Of a stretch of DNA of 64,000 bases, positions 44,554 to 56,447 are shown piece by piece; positions within the stretch are counted from its first letter, which is position 1, and every line of letters begins with the position of its first letter. Source of the stretch: Cavia porcellus (lineage: Eukaryota > Chordata > Mammalia > Rodentia > Caviidae). A program made the position numbers and the translations under genes. Below the pieces are notes generated by a model. It did not search any database and was not told the DNA's origin. It worked only from the letters and a program-made list of their open reading frames with translations. The stretch is from positions 1,943,701 through 2,007,700 of the forward strand of contig NW_026947514.1 in NCBI RefSeq assembly GCF_034190915.1, in the 5' to 3' direction.

Positions 44554-45064
44554 GCAATCAGGTCCCTCAAAATGTTTAACAGAGTTGTCACGTGTCCTAG
44601 TACATAAACAACAGAACATAACGGTACATTCACACAAAAACTTAGAGAGGACTGCTCTTAACAGCATTGGTCCCCATGCCCCTGAAGAAGAACAACTCCA
44701 GCTACCACCTGTGACTGTATCAACAGAATGCGGTACCACTGCACAATGGAATATTATTTGCCTATGAAAAAGAACGAAGCCATGATACATGCGACAGGCT
44801 GCACCTGGAAACTCGATGTGAAGGAAATCAGTCACACAGTCCACGCGCCGTGGCACTCACGTGTGTGACATTTCCAGACGTGGTTACCCAGCAGGCACAG
44901 AGTGGATTAGCGCTTGCCCAGGCCGGCGGCAGGGAGAGTAGGAAGTACAGCTAATGACTAACAGCTTCTTTGGGGAAAACGAAAATATTCTGAAATCAGT
45001 GGTTTGTTGCAAAACCCCTGATCATACCGAAAACCAGTGAATTGTACACTATGAAATGGTGAAT

Positions 45065-45191
45065 ATTTTTGAGGGAAACAAGGTCTCACTTTGCAAGAAC
45101 TCACTCTGCAGCCCAGCTTTGAACTTGCAGCGCTCCTCCTGCCTCAGCCTCCCTGGTGCCGGGATTACAGGTGTGCACCTCCACGCCTGGC
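45065..45191 (-). mobile_element. B1 SINE inside LINE-1, with 13-base TSD
   Basis: GAGGGAAACAAGGTCTCACT, CAGCCCAGCTTTGAACTTGC, CCTCCTGCCTCAGCCTCCCT and TGCACCTCCACGCCTGG. Perfect repeats TGAAATGGTGAAT lie at 45052-45064 and 45192-45204, splitting the LINE-1 3' end. Confidence 0.92.
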
Positions 45192-45315
45192 TGAAATGGT
45201 GAATTTTATAGTTAACTATGCCTCAAAGTTACTGTTTTAAAAAGCAAATTACTAATTTCCGGTATTACAAAAAGTAGAAGTAATCACATGGAGTATTCCA
45301 ACTTCATAAGCAGAA

Positions 45316-45501
45316 ACCAGGTGTGGTGGTGCAAGCCTGTAATCCCAGCACTACGGGGGGCTGAGGGAGGAGGAGCCCAAATTTGAGTCTAGCGTGGGCA
45401 ATTTAGCAAGACACTGTCTCAAGATAAAAATATAACAGGGCTGGGAGTGCTATGCAGCATGAAGGCCCTGAATTCCATCCCTGATACTGCAAAAAAGAAA
45501 A
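45316..45501 (+). mobile_element. B1-ID dimer SINE
   Basis: B1: ACCAGGTGTGGTGGTGCAAG, CTGTAATCCCAGCACTACGG, GACACTGTCTCAAGATAAAA. ID: GGGCTGGGAGTGCTATGCAG and CTGAATTCCATCCCTGATAC. Confidence 0.8.
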
Positions 45502-45862
45502 TACCCAGAAGCCTCAAGGTCCGTTCCAGCACTTAGTTCAGTGAGCCCCAAGTTCTGCACCTAAGCAATCAGCCAACAGAGAATGCCAACAGGGAAGCGG
45601 GGAAAGTCCTGTCTACGTGGAACACAGACTTTTTTTGGTCTGCACTCCCTACATAAAGCAGCAAGGTGACCCCTTCCTTGGCAGTCACCTGGCAGCAGGG
45701 CATCCCTGGACCTGGCTCAGTGGGAGAGAGGACCCGCTGCCGCCGTCCTTCCCGGAGAGGGGCCGACTGTGAGAAGAGGGTCTACAGCCCCGTCTGATCA
45801 CTTTTTGACTTGCCTATTAAGAAGATTTTCCTGTGACGGAAAGGGCACCACCTTTTTAGTTT
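45502..45862 (-). other. Upstream TRAF3 intron, no element recognised
   Basis: Nothing recognised in these 361 bases. Confidence 0.5.
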
Positions 45863-45872
45863 AAAAGTAGTT

Positions 45873-45956
45873 TTGTTTGTTCATGTACTGGGACTCGAAC
45901 TCATAACCTTGAGCTTGCCAGGCAGGCACAGTGCCACTAAGCTATGTCCCCAGCCC
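45873..45956 (-). mobile_element. ID SINE with 10-base TSD
   Basis: GTACTGGGACTCGAACTCAT, AACCTTGAGCTTGCCAGGCA and CTAAGCTATGTCCCCAGCCC. Perfect repeats AAAAGTAGTT lie at 45863-45872 and 45957-45966. Confidence 0.9.
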
Positions 45957-46020
45957 AAAAGTAGTTCTCAAAAGTAAGAGTTACTCAAGTATGCTCCTGT
46001 TGTCATAAAAACGCCTAAGA

Positions 46021-46107
46021 AGGACCAGGGATGTACCTCAGTGGCACAGCACCTGCCTGGCAAGCTCGAGGTCATGATTCAACCCCCAGTACGAAAAAAA
46101 AAAAAAA
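46021..46107 (+). mobile_element. ID SINE with 8-base TSD
   Basis: GGACCAGGGATGTACCTCAG, CACCTGCCTGGCAAGCTCGA, TCATGATTCAACCCCCAGTA, then about 14 A. Repeats GCCTAAGA lie at 46013-46020 and 46108-46115. Confidence 0.87.
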
Positions 46108-46115
46108 GCCTAAGA

Positions 46116-46855
46116 TTGGGTTCCCAGGAGAGGTGAATGAAAGATACACATCACACCAGCCACAATGCCAAGGCGAGGGTGGCACCTGAATCTTCTGGAC
46201 ATGGAGAACACGAACTCTCTGGCTTCCTTCTTGAGATGCGCAGAAGGTGCTGAGATTCTCACAGCTCCATCGCACAAATGAGCCCCCACGGGGGGTTGGG
46301 GGGCAGGTGGGCCTCGCAGGGTGTGAAGGGAGGCCCCTCCCAAGTCCAGGACTCAGCTCCCCACCCACTTGAGGCTATGAACATTTGGTCCCACCAAAGG
46401 CTGCTGCTGCTGCATTACAGGCTGCAGCAACTCGGGGTATCCTGGGGAGAACCCCAAGAGACGGGGCCTGTGGGGGCCCAGGGCTGGCCAGCAGCCTCTG
46501 CAGCCAACCGTGGCTCATGAGCAACACTCAATGGAGAGGATTCTCCTGGGAGAGGCGCTCGAACCTTGACCTCTGCAGGACATCAGGCAGCTGAGGCTCC
46601 AGCCAGGGAGGCCGTAGAGGTCGGAGCATCCCGCCAGCTCAGAGGATCAGGCCAGACGGCACAGCTGGCTGGACAGGGAGCCACAGCAGAGGTCACTGGC
46701 ACTGACCCTACGCCCTTCATCCAGGTATGCTGCACTGTGCCGTAAGACACAGCATGTGCAGCATGCACGACCTGGTTCTCACACACATTCCAAGTACACA
46801 CTGAGAAGATTCGGCCTACACCATGGTATTGGCAGTGTGGGAAAACCTTTTTCCG
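46116..46855 (-). other. Upstream TRAF3 intron, no element recognised
   Basis: No repeat or exon recognised. Confidence 0.45.
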
Positions 46856-47012
46856 GTTTCTTCCAGTACTGGGGATTGAACCCAGGACCTCTCCCTGAAC
46901 AACATTCACAGCCCCTTTTATTTTTTGAGACAGGCTCTCACTAAGTAGTCTAGGCTGGGCTTAAACTTGGGATCCCCCTGATTCAGCCTCCCAGTGCTGG
47001 GACTATTGGTAA
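46856..47012 (-). mobile_element. B1-ID dimer SINE, inverted
   Basis: ID: TTCTTCCAGTACTGGGGATT, GAACCCAGGACCTCTCCCTG. B1: GAGACAGGCTCTCACTAAGT, CTAGGCTGGGCTTAAACTTG and CAGCCTCCCAGTGCTGGGAC. Confidence 0.78.
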
Positions 47013-47778
47013 GCCCTCATTTGTTCTTTCCTGTGCTGTCGCAGGGCAGACATGCTCAGAGTCAGGACCTGTCTTCCCAGCTTTCTCCAGAGAAAGGTTC
47101 CACCCTGGGGATGACCACACCTGGGTGTCTGGGAGCCTTTTCCTTGGCCAGCTCTGAAAGCACAGGTGGTGGCCTGGCAGGTTCAGGCCCAGCCCCAGCC
47201 TGAGTTTCTCTAGGCAGAAGAGGCTTACCTGGTGCACTCAGCTGTCCACAGAGCAGCTTTTCTCTGTGCTCTCAGAGACTGTGGAGATGGGAGCTCATGC
47301 CAACCTGAACCCAGGAGTCCCAACCAGCAGACCAGGGCCTGAAGGGCAGCAGAATCCCTGCAGGCAAGCAGCCTGCAGTCCGGAGGCTGCATCTCAAATA
47401 AAGTGGTGCTTCCCGCCTGTGGTCCTGACTATCCACCCGTAATCACGGCAGCCTTCTCCAAAGAGTCTGTGGCTCCCCGCCCCAGGTCCAAACGTGCGCC
47501 TGGCAGGATGGTGGCCGGGAGTCCAACTTCCTCCGAACTGCCCCCAAGAGCCACCTGTTTTTGTTTTGCACAGCCTCCATGAGACATTTGACTTTTGGAT
47601 GTTTTTTGCTAGTTTTTGTCATCTCTGTAAAGCATTCCCTGATCCTTTCAGCCCAGAGCCAGCAAACTTCCTTCAGGAGGGCCCTAGAGAGCAGACTGCA
47701 GCCTCACAAGCCCAGCACCAGGCATGTACCATGGATTCTTTCTCCTTTGCTTATTTTCACAACCCTTCAAAAACTTAA
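47013..47778 (-). other. Upstream TRAF3 intron, possible L2 trace
   Basis: CATCTCTGTAAAGCATTCCC and TGATCCTTTC at 47620-47650 faintly recall the 3' end of an L2 LINE. Otherwise nothing is recognised. Confidence 0.35.
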
Positions 47779-47947
47779 ACCAGGCATGGTGGCGTACACC
47801 TGTAATCCCTGCACTCGGGAGGCTGAGGCAGGAGCATCACTGCAAATTCAAGGCCAGGCAGGGCAACAGGTGAACTCAAAGCCAGCCTGAACTGCACAGT
47901 GAGATCCTGTCTCAAAAAGAAAAAAACAAAGACAATAAAATAAAAAT
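47779..47947 (+). mobile_element. B1 SINE
   Basis: ACCAGGCATGGTGGCGTACA, CTGTAATCCCTGCACTCGGG, AGCCAGCCTGAACTGCACAG and GATCCTGTCTCAAAAAGAAA. Confidence 0.88.
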
Positions 47948-48718
47948 GTAAGCATCACTCCTAGACCCATGTCGGACGAATGCTGGGACTCCCACGAGGG
48001 GCTCCAAGCCCACCGCACTCACCTCTGTACTGTCACCAACACTTTTCTCCTCTCCTGCTCCAGCCTCACAGTTCACCTGTCCACTGGTCCCTTCTAGCCC
48101 TACCCTACATCGCAGGAGATGATGCATCCTTGAAGGAAGAGCAGCCTGTTTCTGTCCCCAAATTCCCGCCTGGATGACACCAACACCAACACTGATACAA
48201 CACTCTGTTCACTTCTCTTTCAAATGGGCCACTTAAAAATGTTTATCCTGAATGTTAAATTGCCATTTAAGCATTTTCCAGCTCAAGCAGCAAGAGACCC
48301 TGACCGTAAAGAAGCAGGTTTCTGGGTGCCTCTTAAACACATGGCAACGGGAGCTGGATGCAGCAAACTGCTTTAGTCTGATCTCAACTTCTCAACTTCC
48401 AAGCTAACAGAAGCTTCGTTCCGGTCCACACGTTCCTGCCTTTATGTCTCTATCCTGAGATCTTACTATGAAGTTCCACAGCAAGCCTCACTCGGTGGAC
48501 ATCACTTTTCAGGAAGTAGACAAGTTTAGAAAGAGACCCTGATCAACCTTAAACCGAAATTGAGGCAGCAGCTGAGATCCGCCCAGAAGTAGCCAGCAGG
48601 TCTGGCCGTGGGAGGGTGAAGTCTCCCTTCCCAGGGAAAGGAGCCGGCGCGGTGCAATCTCCCTGCTTCAGGTCCAGCGGGTCTCCCCCAAGACCTCTGG
48701 GACCAAGGGAGGCATCCA
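47948..48718 (-). other. Upstream TRAF3 intron, no element recognised
   Basis: Nothing recognised until a short inverted ID head at 48719-48744 (CCTGAGCTAAATCCTAAACC). Confidence 0.45.
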
Positions 48719-48751
48719 TGCCCCTGAGCTAAATCCTAAACCCCAAAAGCT

Positions 48752-48842
48752 TTTACTTTTTCTTTTTTTGGTACTAGGGATCGAACTCACAACCTTGAGC
48801 TTGCCAGGCAGGCGCTTACACCACTGAGCTAAAACCTGGCCC
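48752..48842 (-). mobile_element. ID SINE
   Basis: TTTTTGGTACTAGGGATCGA, ACTCACAACCTTGAGCTTGC, GGCGCTTACACCACTGAGCT. Confidence 0.88.
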
Positions 48843-48885
48843 TTTTTATGTTATCTCAGTGTTTAACTGACTCCAATTTTTTTTT

Positions 48886-48946
48886 CTGTTGGTACTCACA
48901 CTTGCCAGGCAGGCATTTATGCCACTGAGCTAAACCGCCAGCCCCT
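48886..48946 (-). mobile_element. ID SINE, internally shortened
   Basis: TTTCTGTTGGTACTCACACT, TGCCAGGCAGGCATTTATGC and CACTGAGCTAAACCGCCAGC. The B-box region is deleted. Confidence 0.8.
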
Positions 48947-48967
48947 CATTTAGCTTTATGTATTTAT

Positions 48968-49112
48968 TTTCGGCTTTGAGACAGCATCTCGCTTTGCAGT
49001 AATTCAGGGTGGCCTTTAACTATGTATCCTAGGCTGGCCTCCAACTCATGGTGACCCCCCTGCCTCAGCCTCCCAAATGCTGGGATTACAGAGTGTGCCA
49101 CCATACTCAGCT
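48968..49112 (-). mobile_element. B1 SINE
   Basis: CTTTGAGACAGCATCTCGCT, GTATCCTAGGCTGGCCTCCA, CCTGCCTCAGCCTCCCAAAT and AGTGTGCCACCATACTCAGC. It lies just downstream of the ID at 48886-48946 in the same inverted orientation, so the pair could be another dimer. Confidence 0.85.
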
Positions 49113-51483
49113 GCCTGCTCATTCTCCACATAGAAACTTCAGCATCAGTCTGTGCCATGTCAAGGCCAAGAGGCCTTTCATGCCTTGCCCAACCAAAACA
49201 GACACAGCAGTACCCAGGCAGGAACACCTTGACCACACCCATGCCTTTTTCCAGAGCCACGTGGAGACTTCCTGTGCCGTGGACGTGGCCCAGAGACTAC
49301 AGAGCACATGATCGCTCTGCCTCGATTTCCTTCAGTGCTGGTCTGCGTTGCAGGGTAACTGTGCCAATACCACGCTCACAGCTCCATGTCCTTCTCTGTC
49401 CCTCCCTGCCACCACTCCCCAAAAGCTTTCCAACAGAACAGCACCAGCACGCAGCAGTCTGGTCTGCTCTTGGAGCCAGGGCGGACTCTGGACAGCCACA
49501 GGGATCGGAGGGTGCCCCAGCCTGCGATCAGTGCCCCCACCCGCCTCACTGGGCCTCGGTTCTTTTCATACACCAAGAGGTGAGGAAAAAATAACCGGCA
49601 GAAAAATCCCCTATGCAAAACCCCAAGCCTGTGGGAAGGAAGGCGGGACGGTGAATCACCGCTCCTCCCCTGCAGGGAGCACAGGTGAGTGGCCGCCCAG
49701 CTGGCTCCTGGGGCCAAGCAAGGGACACTGCCGCCTGGGGGTGGGGGGGGCTGTGGGGCACAGGGCAGCTGCATGGGTGGAGGGGAAGTGGCAGCTGCCA
49801 GGAACAAGCAATGCAGCGATACAGGGGTGACAGAACCAAGGCAGGAAAAGCAGGCTGGGGAGACTGGGCCTGAGTTCGAAGCAGCTAGAGGGGAGGGGAC
49901 TTGGGCTGCTGGTGAACCCTAAGTGCAAACCCCAGGTGGCCCCGCTGCCTCCTTCCCCTGCAGGCCTGGTGAGCCAGCCCTGTGCAGAGTCCTGCTTGAG
50001 ACCTGCCCGCCTCACTGGGGCCTCTGCTCCTTGGATGGACTTCCCCTTGGGGCAGAGCCTGGGAACACAGACTTCAGGACATAGGGCGCTGACTGCATGG
50101 TTTCTGCATGGCCTGGCATTTGGAGTGCCTACTGCACACCCTGGCCCCTCACAGTCATTCAACCACATGCAGGTCCAAGGCCAAGTCGAAGGAGAGATGT
50201 GGGGGAAAGATACCAGTTTGGGGAACTTAGGAACCACGGCTGGAAAATTATTTTATTTTTCTAATGGTATACACTCAAAAATTCCCATGCTGCTAACTCA
50301 AGTTTTGATCTACATCGAAGATGCTCAGGAAGGGTCTAGCAAGGGCTGCTGGGTATCTGAGCTCTTGCCCTCAGCACCCCGGCCCTCTGGCCCTCCTGGG
50401 AACTTCAAACACACCAGGGAACAGCCTCTGTGTAGTAAGTAAAATATTTTCTAATCCTTCGGATCTCACTTGATGACTGAAAGCTGGATGTCTGTAGAAA
50501 GCACTTCGTCTCGTAAAAACGGGAAACCTAAAGCATTACACACGCACAAGAAATCAAGATGGGGACTCTGCGTAAGTCCAGGACAAGGCTTTTCAACACC
50601 AGCCCTGCTGCCAGACGTCGAGGGCCCTGTCATTCCTCGGGGTGCTGTTCTGGGTCTGGAGGGTGTTCCTGCCACCACGGCCTCCCACAGGCTGCCATGA
50701 CACCCACCACCATCACCACGCACACCCCACTGGGAAGCTCCCAGGCATTGCCAAGCCCTCCCTGGGCACCAGGCTGCCCCTGCCTTGGGACAAGAATCTC
50801 AGGCCTGGACCCAGTGGTCCCTGGCACTGCAGCCCAGCCAGGAGGTAGAAGGCAAACCAAGTGTCCTCTGTATATACATCACCTTGGGGAGAGAGTCAGT
50901 GCAGTGAGATTTTAAAAGCGCCTTAAAAACCACCAGCCTGAACTGTACCCTCTGGGAAACTGAAAGTGGGTCCAGAGGAGGACCCAGCCAGCGAGGCAGT
51001 GAGCCCTGACATCAGGCCATGGCTGCATTTCCTCTGGGGCAGGTCTGAACTGAGAGCCCGCACAGGGCGTGGCACCCAAGGGGACCCCAAGGACCCTACA
51101 CCAAGCGGGGTGGGGTCACAGGTCCCACGCACCAGCGAGCAGGAGCAGCCGCAGAGCCTGGTGCCGCTTGGCCCAGCTGCACCCGGCACCACGTGCTCAG
51201 TGAAAGACTCTCCAGCCGGGACTCAGGCACCCTGAACCCAGGGAGGGGCTGGGCCAGCCCTGAGGGCCCCTCTTCTACCTGTTGTTTTCTCTACAAGAAA
51301 GTCATGGACCTGTGGCTACCCGAGACCTGATCAATGTCAGACGCCAGGGCAGTGCACCCCCCTGCCCTGTCTCAGACCGCACAGCCAGGGAGTCTCCTGG
51401 CCTCCTACCCCTGCCTGGCCAGGTCTGTCAAAGGCAGCATCAAAATGAAAATTTCTGACAAGGAGATCAAATGAGTTGCCCAC
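49113..51483 (-). other. Upstream TRAF3 intron, repeat-poor and G+C-rich
   Basis: No SINE or LINE recognised over 2.4 kb. G-rich clusters occur at 49736-49774 (GGGGGTGGGGGGGGCTGTGG). Many overlapping open frames of 60-193 codons on both strands share no family signature. Confidence 0.45.
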
Positions 51484-51736
51484 TGGGCTTGCTGGTACAA
51501 GCACATAATCCCAACACTTGGGAGGCAGAAGCAGGAGGACTGCTCCAAGTTCCAGGCCAGCCTGGGCTGCACAGTGAGCTCAAGGCCAGCCTGGATTACA
51601 AAGGCCCAGGATTACTTTTGAGACCTTGTCTCAGGAAAAAAAAAAGGTGGTCAGGAATATAGCTCAGTTTCTTAAGCACTTGCCTGGTAAGCACAAGGTC
51701 ATGAGTTTGATCCCTGGTACCAAAAAAAAAAAAAAG
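51484..51736 (+). mobile_element. B1-ID dimer SINE
   Basis: B1: GGGCTTGCTGGTACAAGCAC, TTGGGAGGCAGAAGCAGGAG, AGACCTTGTCTCAGGAAAAA. ID (51649-51736): GTCAGGAATATAGCTCAGTT, CACTTGCCTGGTAAGCACAA, TGATCCCTGGTACC, then 15 A. Confidence 0.87.
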
Positions 51737-53849
51737 AACCAGTTGCCAATTACTTAAATTATCTAAACCAAAGCACACTAAACATGCATGGAGAGCAGAA
51801 GCTCCTCAAAGGGACAAAAGGCAAGAAAAGTAAAGACACGTAAGAGATTAAAGATGTAGTGAGCTTGAGACAGATTCTTTTGGGCCCCCAAAGGTTCAAA
51901 TTGGTCCCAGTGCTCCTCTGAGAGGAGCTCTCAAGGAGCACTGGGACGCAGGGACCAAGGCTCGCCCTCCTCTCTGGAGGGCAGTTTCAGGGGGTTGTTC
52001 AGAGAGCGTGCACCTGTACCAGAGGACGTGCAGTTCCTGGAGTTCTCAGCGGCAGTCCAGGCTAGCACCGTGCACAGGGTCAGGGTGCTCAGGGCGCTCA
52101 GGTCCTGCATCCCCCTCCTCAGCAGGGTGAGAAGCTGGGCCTGAAGACAGCCAGCCAGGGGCCGTACTGCCCCAGAGGCAGGGTCTTACACAGCACCTGG
52201 CAGGCCAGGTCCCCTGCCTAAGACCTGCAGTTCCCGGGCCCAAGGGCCGCCTGCAGCGCCACACCTTCCTGGGAGATCACACAGATGCTGAGAGGCCAGG
52301 AAGAAGCCCAGCCACCATGCTAAAGCCCAGGACGCATCCAGAAAACTCACCCAGAAGCTGGGCTAACAGTGTTAGCTACCTTTTCCTTCTGGTGTGGTGG
52401 AAGGTTTCTTTTTAAAAAACAAAAACCAAAAACTTTCCACATTTCTTCTGTGCTCTTTACAGAACCGGTCCTGGGCTCTCTGCTGGCAGCTATTGTGTCA
52501 GGCACGTGGTTGCTCCCAGCGACATGTAGCCTGGTGGCCTGCACACGGTGGGCCAAGGACACTTCCTTGTGATCAGAGGAGATGCTCCATCACCTGGAAA
52601 ACGAAGCCTGGCACACCAAAGGCGATGGTCCCAGGAAGACAGCGCCACAGAGCAAAGAGTAAGGTGCCTTCTTGGGTATCCAAAGCGGGTCCACAGCACC
52701 ATCACCATGGTCCCTAAAGCAGAACTAATGCCATGTGCACTTCAGAGCTGAGAGGGGAAACACTGCATGTGCACTCAGGGTTACACAACCCTCCCTGGAA
52801 AGTCAGGGCGGCACCCATGAGCACACTTGTTAGTTAATAGTGCAGCCTGATACCAAAATTCCTGTTCGGGGACAGACGACAAAGCCTTGCATTCAGCCGA
52901 AGTGGCAGAGACCTGGGAGAAGGCAGAGGCTCCAGACTGGGGAACTGGTGTGGGTTAGCAGCCTCACAGTGAGGGCCAGGCTGGGGCTGGACACTGGTGG
53001 CATCACCTGGAAACCCTGGAAGCTGGAGACCAGCAGGGCCTAGGCACTGGTGGGATTCGAGACCCCACTGCAGCAAGTCCCAGACAGCCACACAGACAAG
53101 AAACAGAAGACACAGCCTGCCTTCTATTCTCAGGACGGAAAAGCACAGGCTCCTGTAATTTTAAGTATGGTTTTCATTTCTGTGGTGCATTCATTTATGG
53201 TGAGCTCTTCGGTTTATTTCATAACAACCAACAGCCCTGTTATCATCCCAACCCTGGACGGCCAATTGGTGAAGCCACCCAACAACCCCAGCACAAAGAA
53301 AAGGCAGGGGTAACTTTACCTCATCTCATGATGGAGCCCACTTAGTTGTAACACCCAAGGCACCCAGTGACAGCTGAGAGCGAGTGGACATGAGAACCAC
53401 CTGTCCCCCACCCCTGGTCAACCCAGTCACCAACCCAGTCTCCAAAGGAGACAGAGGACAAAGGGAAGCCGTTCGGGCAGATGCCGCCCAAGGACACTCA
53501 AGGCCAGCAACTGCTGGACCTAAAGGATGGACTTCAAATGGGTGCCACAACTCTGAAGACACACATCTCTGGTGCAGTGAGAGACCCAGACTGGGAACAG
53601 GGCTCCTGCCTCCGGGCTGTGGGGGCAGCAGCAGAACCAGGGCAGCGAGGCTGTGCCCACTCACGTCCGCCATCTGGCAGACCAGGAATGGCTCTGGCTC
53701 CCTCTGCATGGAAGGCCAGGGGATAAGAGGACCATCCAGGAGACCGGCGGAGGACACCGAGTCATGGGAAATGACATGCACGAGGGTGATCTCCAAGGCA
53801 TAAACTGTTAAAAGCAGCGAACACATACACACCTGTCAAAAACCCACAC
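51737..53849 (-). other. Upstream TRAF3 intron, no element recognised
   Basis: No repeat or exon recognised. The 168-codon minus-strand and 139-codon plus-strand open frames that overlap each other around 53326-53832 show no domain. Confidence 0.45.
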
Positions 53850-54026
53850 TTTTTTATTCTAGTACTGGTGATTAAACTAAGCTGCATCCCCGATCCTTTT
53901 TAATTTTATTTTTTAAATTTTAAGACAGGGTCTCGGTGAGTGGTCCAAGCATGATTTGAACTTAGGATCCTCCTGCATCAGCCCTCCAAAGTGCCGGGAT
54001 TAGACGTGTGCTACTGTGCTCAGTTG
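53850..54026 (-). mobile_element. B1-ID dimer SINE, inverted
   Basis: ID: ATTCTAGTACTGGTGATTAA, ACTAAGCTGCATCCCCGATC. B1: AAGACAGGGTCTCGGTGAGT, GGATCCTCCTGCATCAGCCC and ACGTGTGCTACTGTGCTCAG. Confidence 0.78.
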
Positions 54027-54060
54027 ACCCCACATCCTATACATGAACAGCTACAACTTT

Positions 54061-54142
54061 TTATTTTTGGTACTGGGGATTGAACTCAGATGTCACACTT
54101 GCCAAGCAGGAGCTTGTGCCACTGAGCTGAACCTCTAAACCC
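54061..54142 (-). mobile_element. ID SINE with 10-base TSD
   Basis: TTTTTGGTACTGGGGATTGA, ACTCAGATGTCACACTTGCC, GTGCCACTGAGCTGAACCTC. Perfect repeats CTACAACTTT lie at 54051-54060 and 54143-54152. Confidence 0.9.
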
Positions 54143-54327
54143 CTACAACTTTATTCTAACATGTCTAGGAGATTAACTAAAATGACCTGGGTAATGCAAA
54201 AGATATTCAGGATATATTGGGTCACTAATATTTTATCAATGAATTTCTTTAAAGAGGAGATAAGCATAAATTTAAAGTCTGTAACACCCTTCAAAATGAA
54301 AGTGAAGGTTTTAAGGACACAAAAAAA

Positions 54328-54430
54328 CTTCAGACAGACTCACTATGCAGCCTAGGTGAGCCTTCAATTCCCAACCCTCCTGCCTCAGCCTCCCAAGTGG
54401 GATTACAGAATGTAGCACCTCACCCAGCTC
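54328..54430 (-). mobile_element. B1 SINE, partial
   Basis: CAGACAGACTCACTATGCAG, CCCTCCTGCCTCAGCCTCCC and ATGTAGCACCTCACCCAGCT. Confidence 0.75.
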
Positions 54431-55499
54431 AAGTACTTTTTGAAATGCATGGGAAGGGAGACAATGTATGGAACAAAAGTTGTACTTGAAAAGCTCTTGG
54501 CAAACAGGTGATAAAAGAAAGCTGCCCATCACGTAACTGAGCCACATCTTTCGCACAGCAGTTTCCAGGTCATGGGCAGGTGCATTCAAGAACCCGACTC
54601 ATGAAACCTTCCTTCAGAGCACAGAACGCATTCTCCCCAAGAAAGCCACAAACAGAAAACCACTGAGGCTCCCTCTGGGCACCGTGGAATCGGGCACCGT
54701 GGAATCCGCCACCTCTGGCTCCGGGATCAGCAGTCGCCAATCAGAGCCCCATGCTCCCAAGATTCTGATTGGGCAGCTCTGGGCTTCTCTGGCCTCCTAA
54801 TGGGAAGAAGGGTGCTAGGGAACCCTAACTAAGCTGGGGCTTCTGGGACCCAAATGCTCACCCTGGAGTCCAAATGCCACCCAGCAGCAAGGCCGTGTGC
54901 AGAAGCCCCAGGGCAGCACGCTAACCTCCAGGACAGGCAGGCCACCATCATCACTGCCCATGCTGCATGGTGGCTTGTGGACAGAGGAATCTTGCAGGTA
55001 AGGACAGGTCCCTAAGCCTTAGTGCTCAGGGCAGCGTGGTCCTTGGCAACCACTGCCCACAGCAACTGGCCACTTTCTCGGGCAGCGGATCTCCCTCAGG
55101 AAATCTCCTCCCACCCCAAGGTCAACAGCACTCCCTCCCTGACTCCCTGGTGGATGCTGGGGTGGCACCGGTGTCCACCCGACTCGGTAGGGACAGCTCC
55201 TGACCATGGGGCTGGGAAGCTTGGCACACGTGAGGTCCCCTAGAATCTTCTATGGGTGCTGAGTTGGGGGAAGGTAAGAAAACTGTGAAGAAACATGAGG
55301 GGGTCAAATGTGGCTGGTACCTTGCTATCAAAGCCAGAGATGCCTCAAGAAAACTACATGTTAATGTGTCCTTAGTATGCAGCCCCAAATTCCTCATTGG
55401 AACACTGGCAAATGACCCAACGACCCATCAGGAGGCCATGTATGGACACAGTGAGATTTCTCCCACCACCCAAGGGTGACCCAACAGGCAGAAACCAAT
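54431..55499 (-). other. Upstream TRAF3 intron, no element recognised
   Basis: No mobile element recognised. A short tandem (GGCACCGTGGAATC twice) lies at 54675-54705. Confidence 0.45.
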
Positions 55500-56271
55500 C
55501 ACTGCAACACAACAGGTTAACAGGACAAGGAAAGACACAGCACAGCATCACCTCAGACCACAAAAGGGGACTGATAAAATTCAGCAACCTTCTATGACAT
55601 TAAAAAAAACTAGGAACAGAATGAATCTCGACAAGACAAAAGGCCTTTACTTTGGAAAAACTCAATTAACTTCATACCTGTGAAAGATGAAAAGCCTCCC
55701 CTGGGATCAAAACCCAGGCGCACACTCCTGGCTGCTGGCAACCATCACTGCGGCATCAGGGTGCTCAACGTCCTCACCAACGTAATAAGGCAAGAAAAAA
55801 TAAATGACATCAGGACTGGAGGGAAGCAGTGACCTATACTCACAGACGACAGGGCTCCACACAAGGAACATCCCATGGGCCCCGCAAAACCATCACTCAG
55901 GTAGAAAGCAGCACAGTTAGAGGGCATCAGACTTACCACACAAGCAGAGCTGCGCTTCTATATACCAACAACACACAACCCAAAACGAAAATTAAGAAAA
56001 CAATTTGTAGTAGAACTCACAGGAACAAATACCTGGAAATACATCTATCCAAGGAGGTGAATGATCCGTATGCTGAGAGTACAAATTATCACTAAAAGAA
56101 ATCAAAGCAGATATAACTAAATGGGAAGACATCCCATGTTCACACAACAGACGTGGTGCAATCCCCATGGACGTTCCACTGACCTCTTTTGCAGAAGTGG
56201 ACAAGCTAACCTCCCAACTGCCCATCTCAAGGATGCTGAGTGGCCAAAACAACATAGAAAACAAAGAAATG

Positions 56272-56425
56272 CTCCAGGCAAAGTGGTGCACACTCGGAAG
56301 GCTGAGGCAGGAGGACCACCATGAGTTCAAGGCCAGCTTGGGCTACACAGTGAGTGCAACTGAGTTCAAGACCAGCTTGAACTATATAGTGAGACCTGCC
56401 TCAATCAATCAATCAATCAATTGAC
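56272..56425 (+). mobile_element. B1 SINE inside LINE-1
   Basis: GGCAAAGTGGTGCACACTCG, GAAGGCTGAGGCAGGAGGAC, AGCTTGAACTATATAGTGAG, and a simple tail (AATC)5 at 56403-56422. Confidence 0.85.
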
Positions 56426-56447
56426 TTCATTGAAAGTAAAACCTCAG

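Larger units (their letters stand above)
43690..45245 (+). mobile_element. Old LINE-1 (L1M type): ORF2 3' part and 3' end
   Basis: Landmarks run in order on plus. They are CAGAAACTGATAAAATGATC (43736), ACTTGGACTCACAATTTCCC (43820), TTATGGTTGATTTGTTTCTT (43927) and CCAACAAATGGACAATTGAA (44008). GAACACAAATCGAACTGGCA (44336), GGAATATTATTTGCCTATGA (44749) and AATTGTACACTATGAAATGG (45040) follow. It is interrupted by an ID (44470-44553) and a B1 (45065-45191) and is riddled with frameshifts. Confidence 0.78.

Noticed and set aside
47600..47660. L2 LINE 3' end
   Set aside because: Only a short phrase resembles L2; too weak to annotate as a feature.
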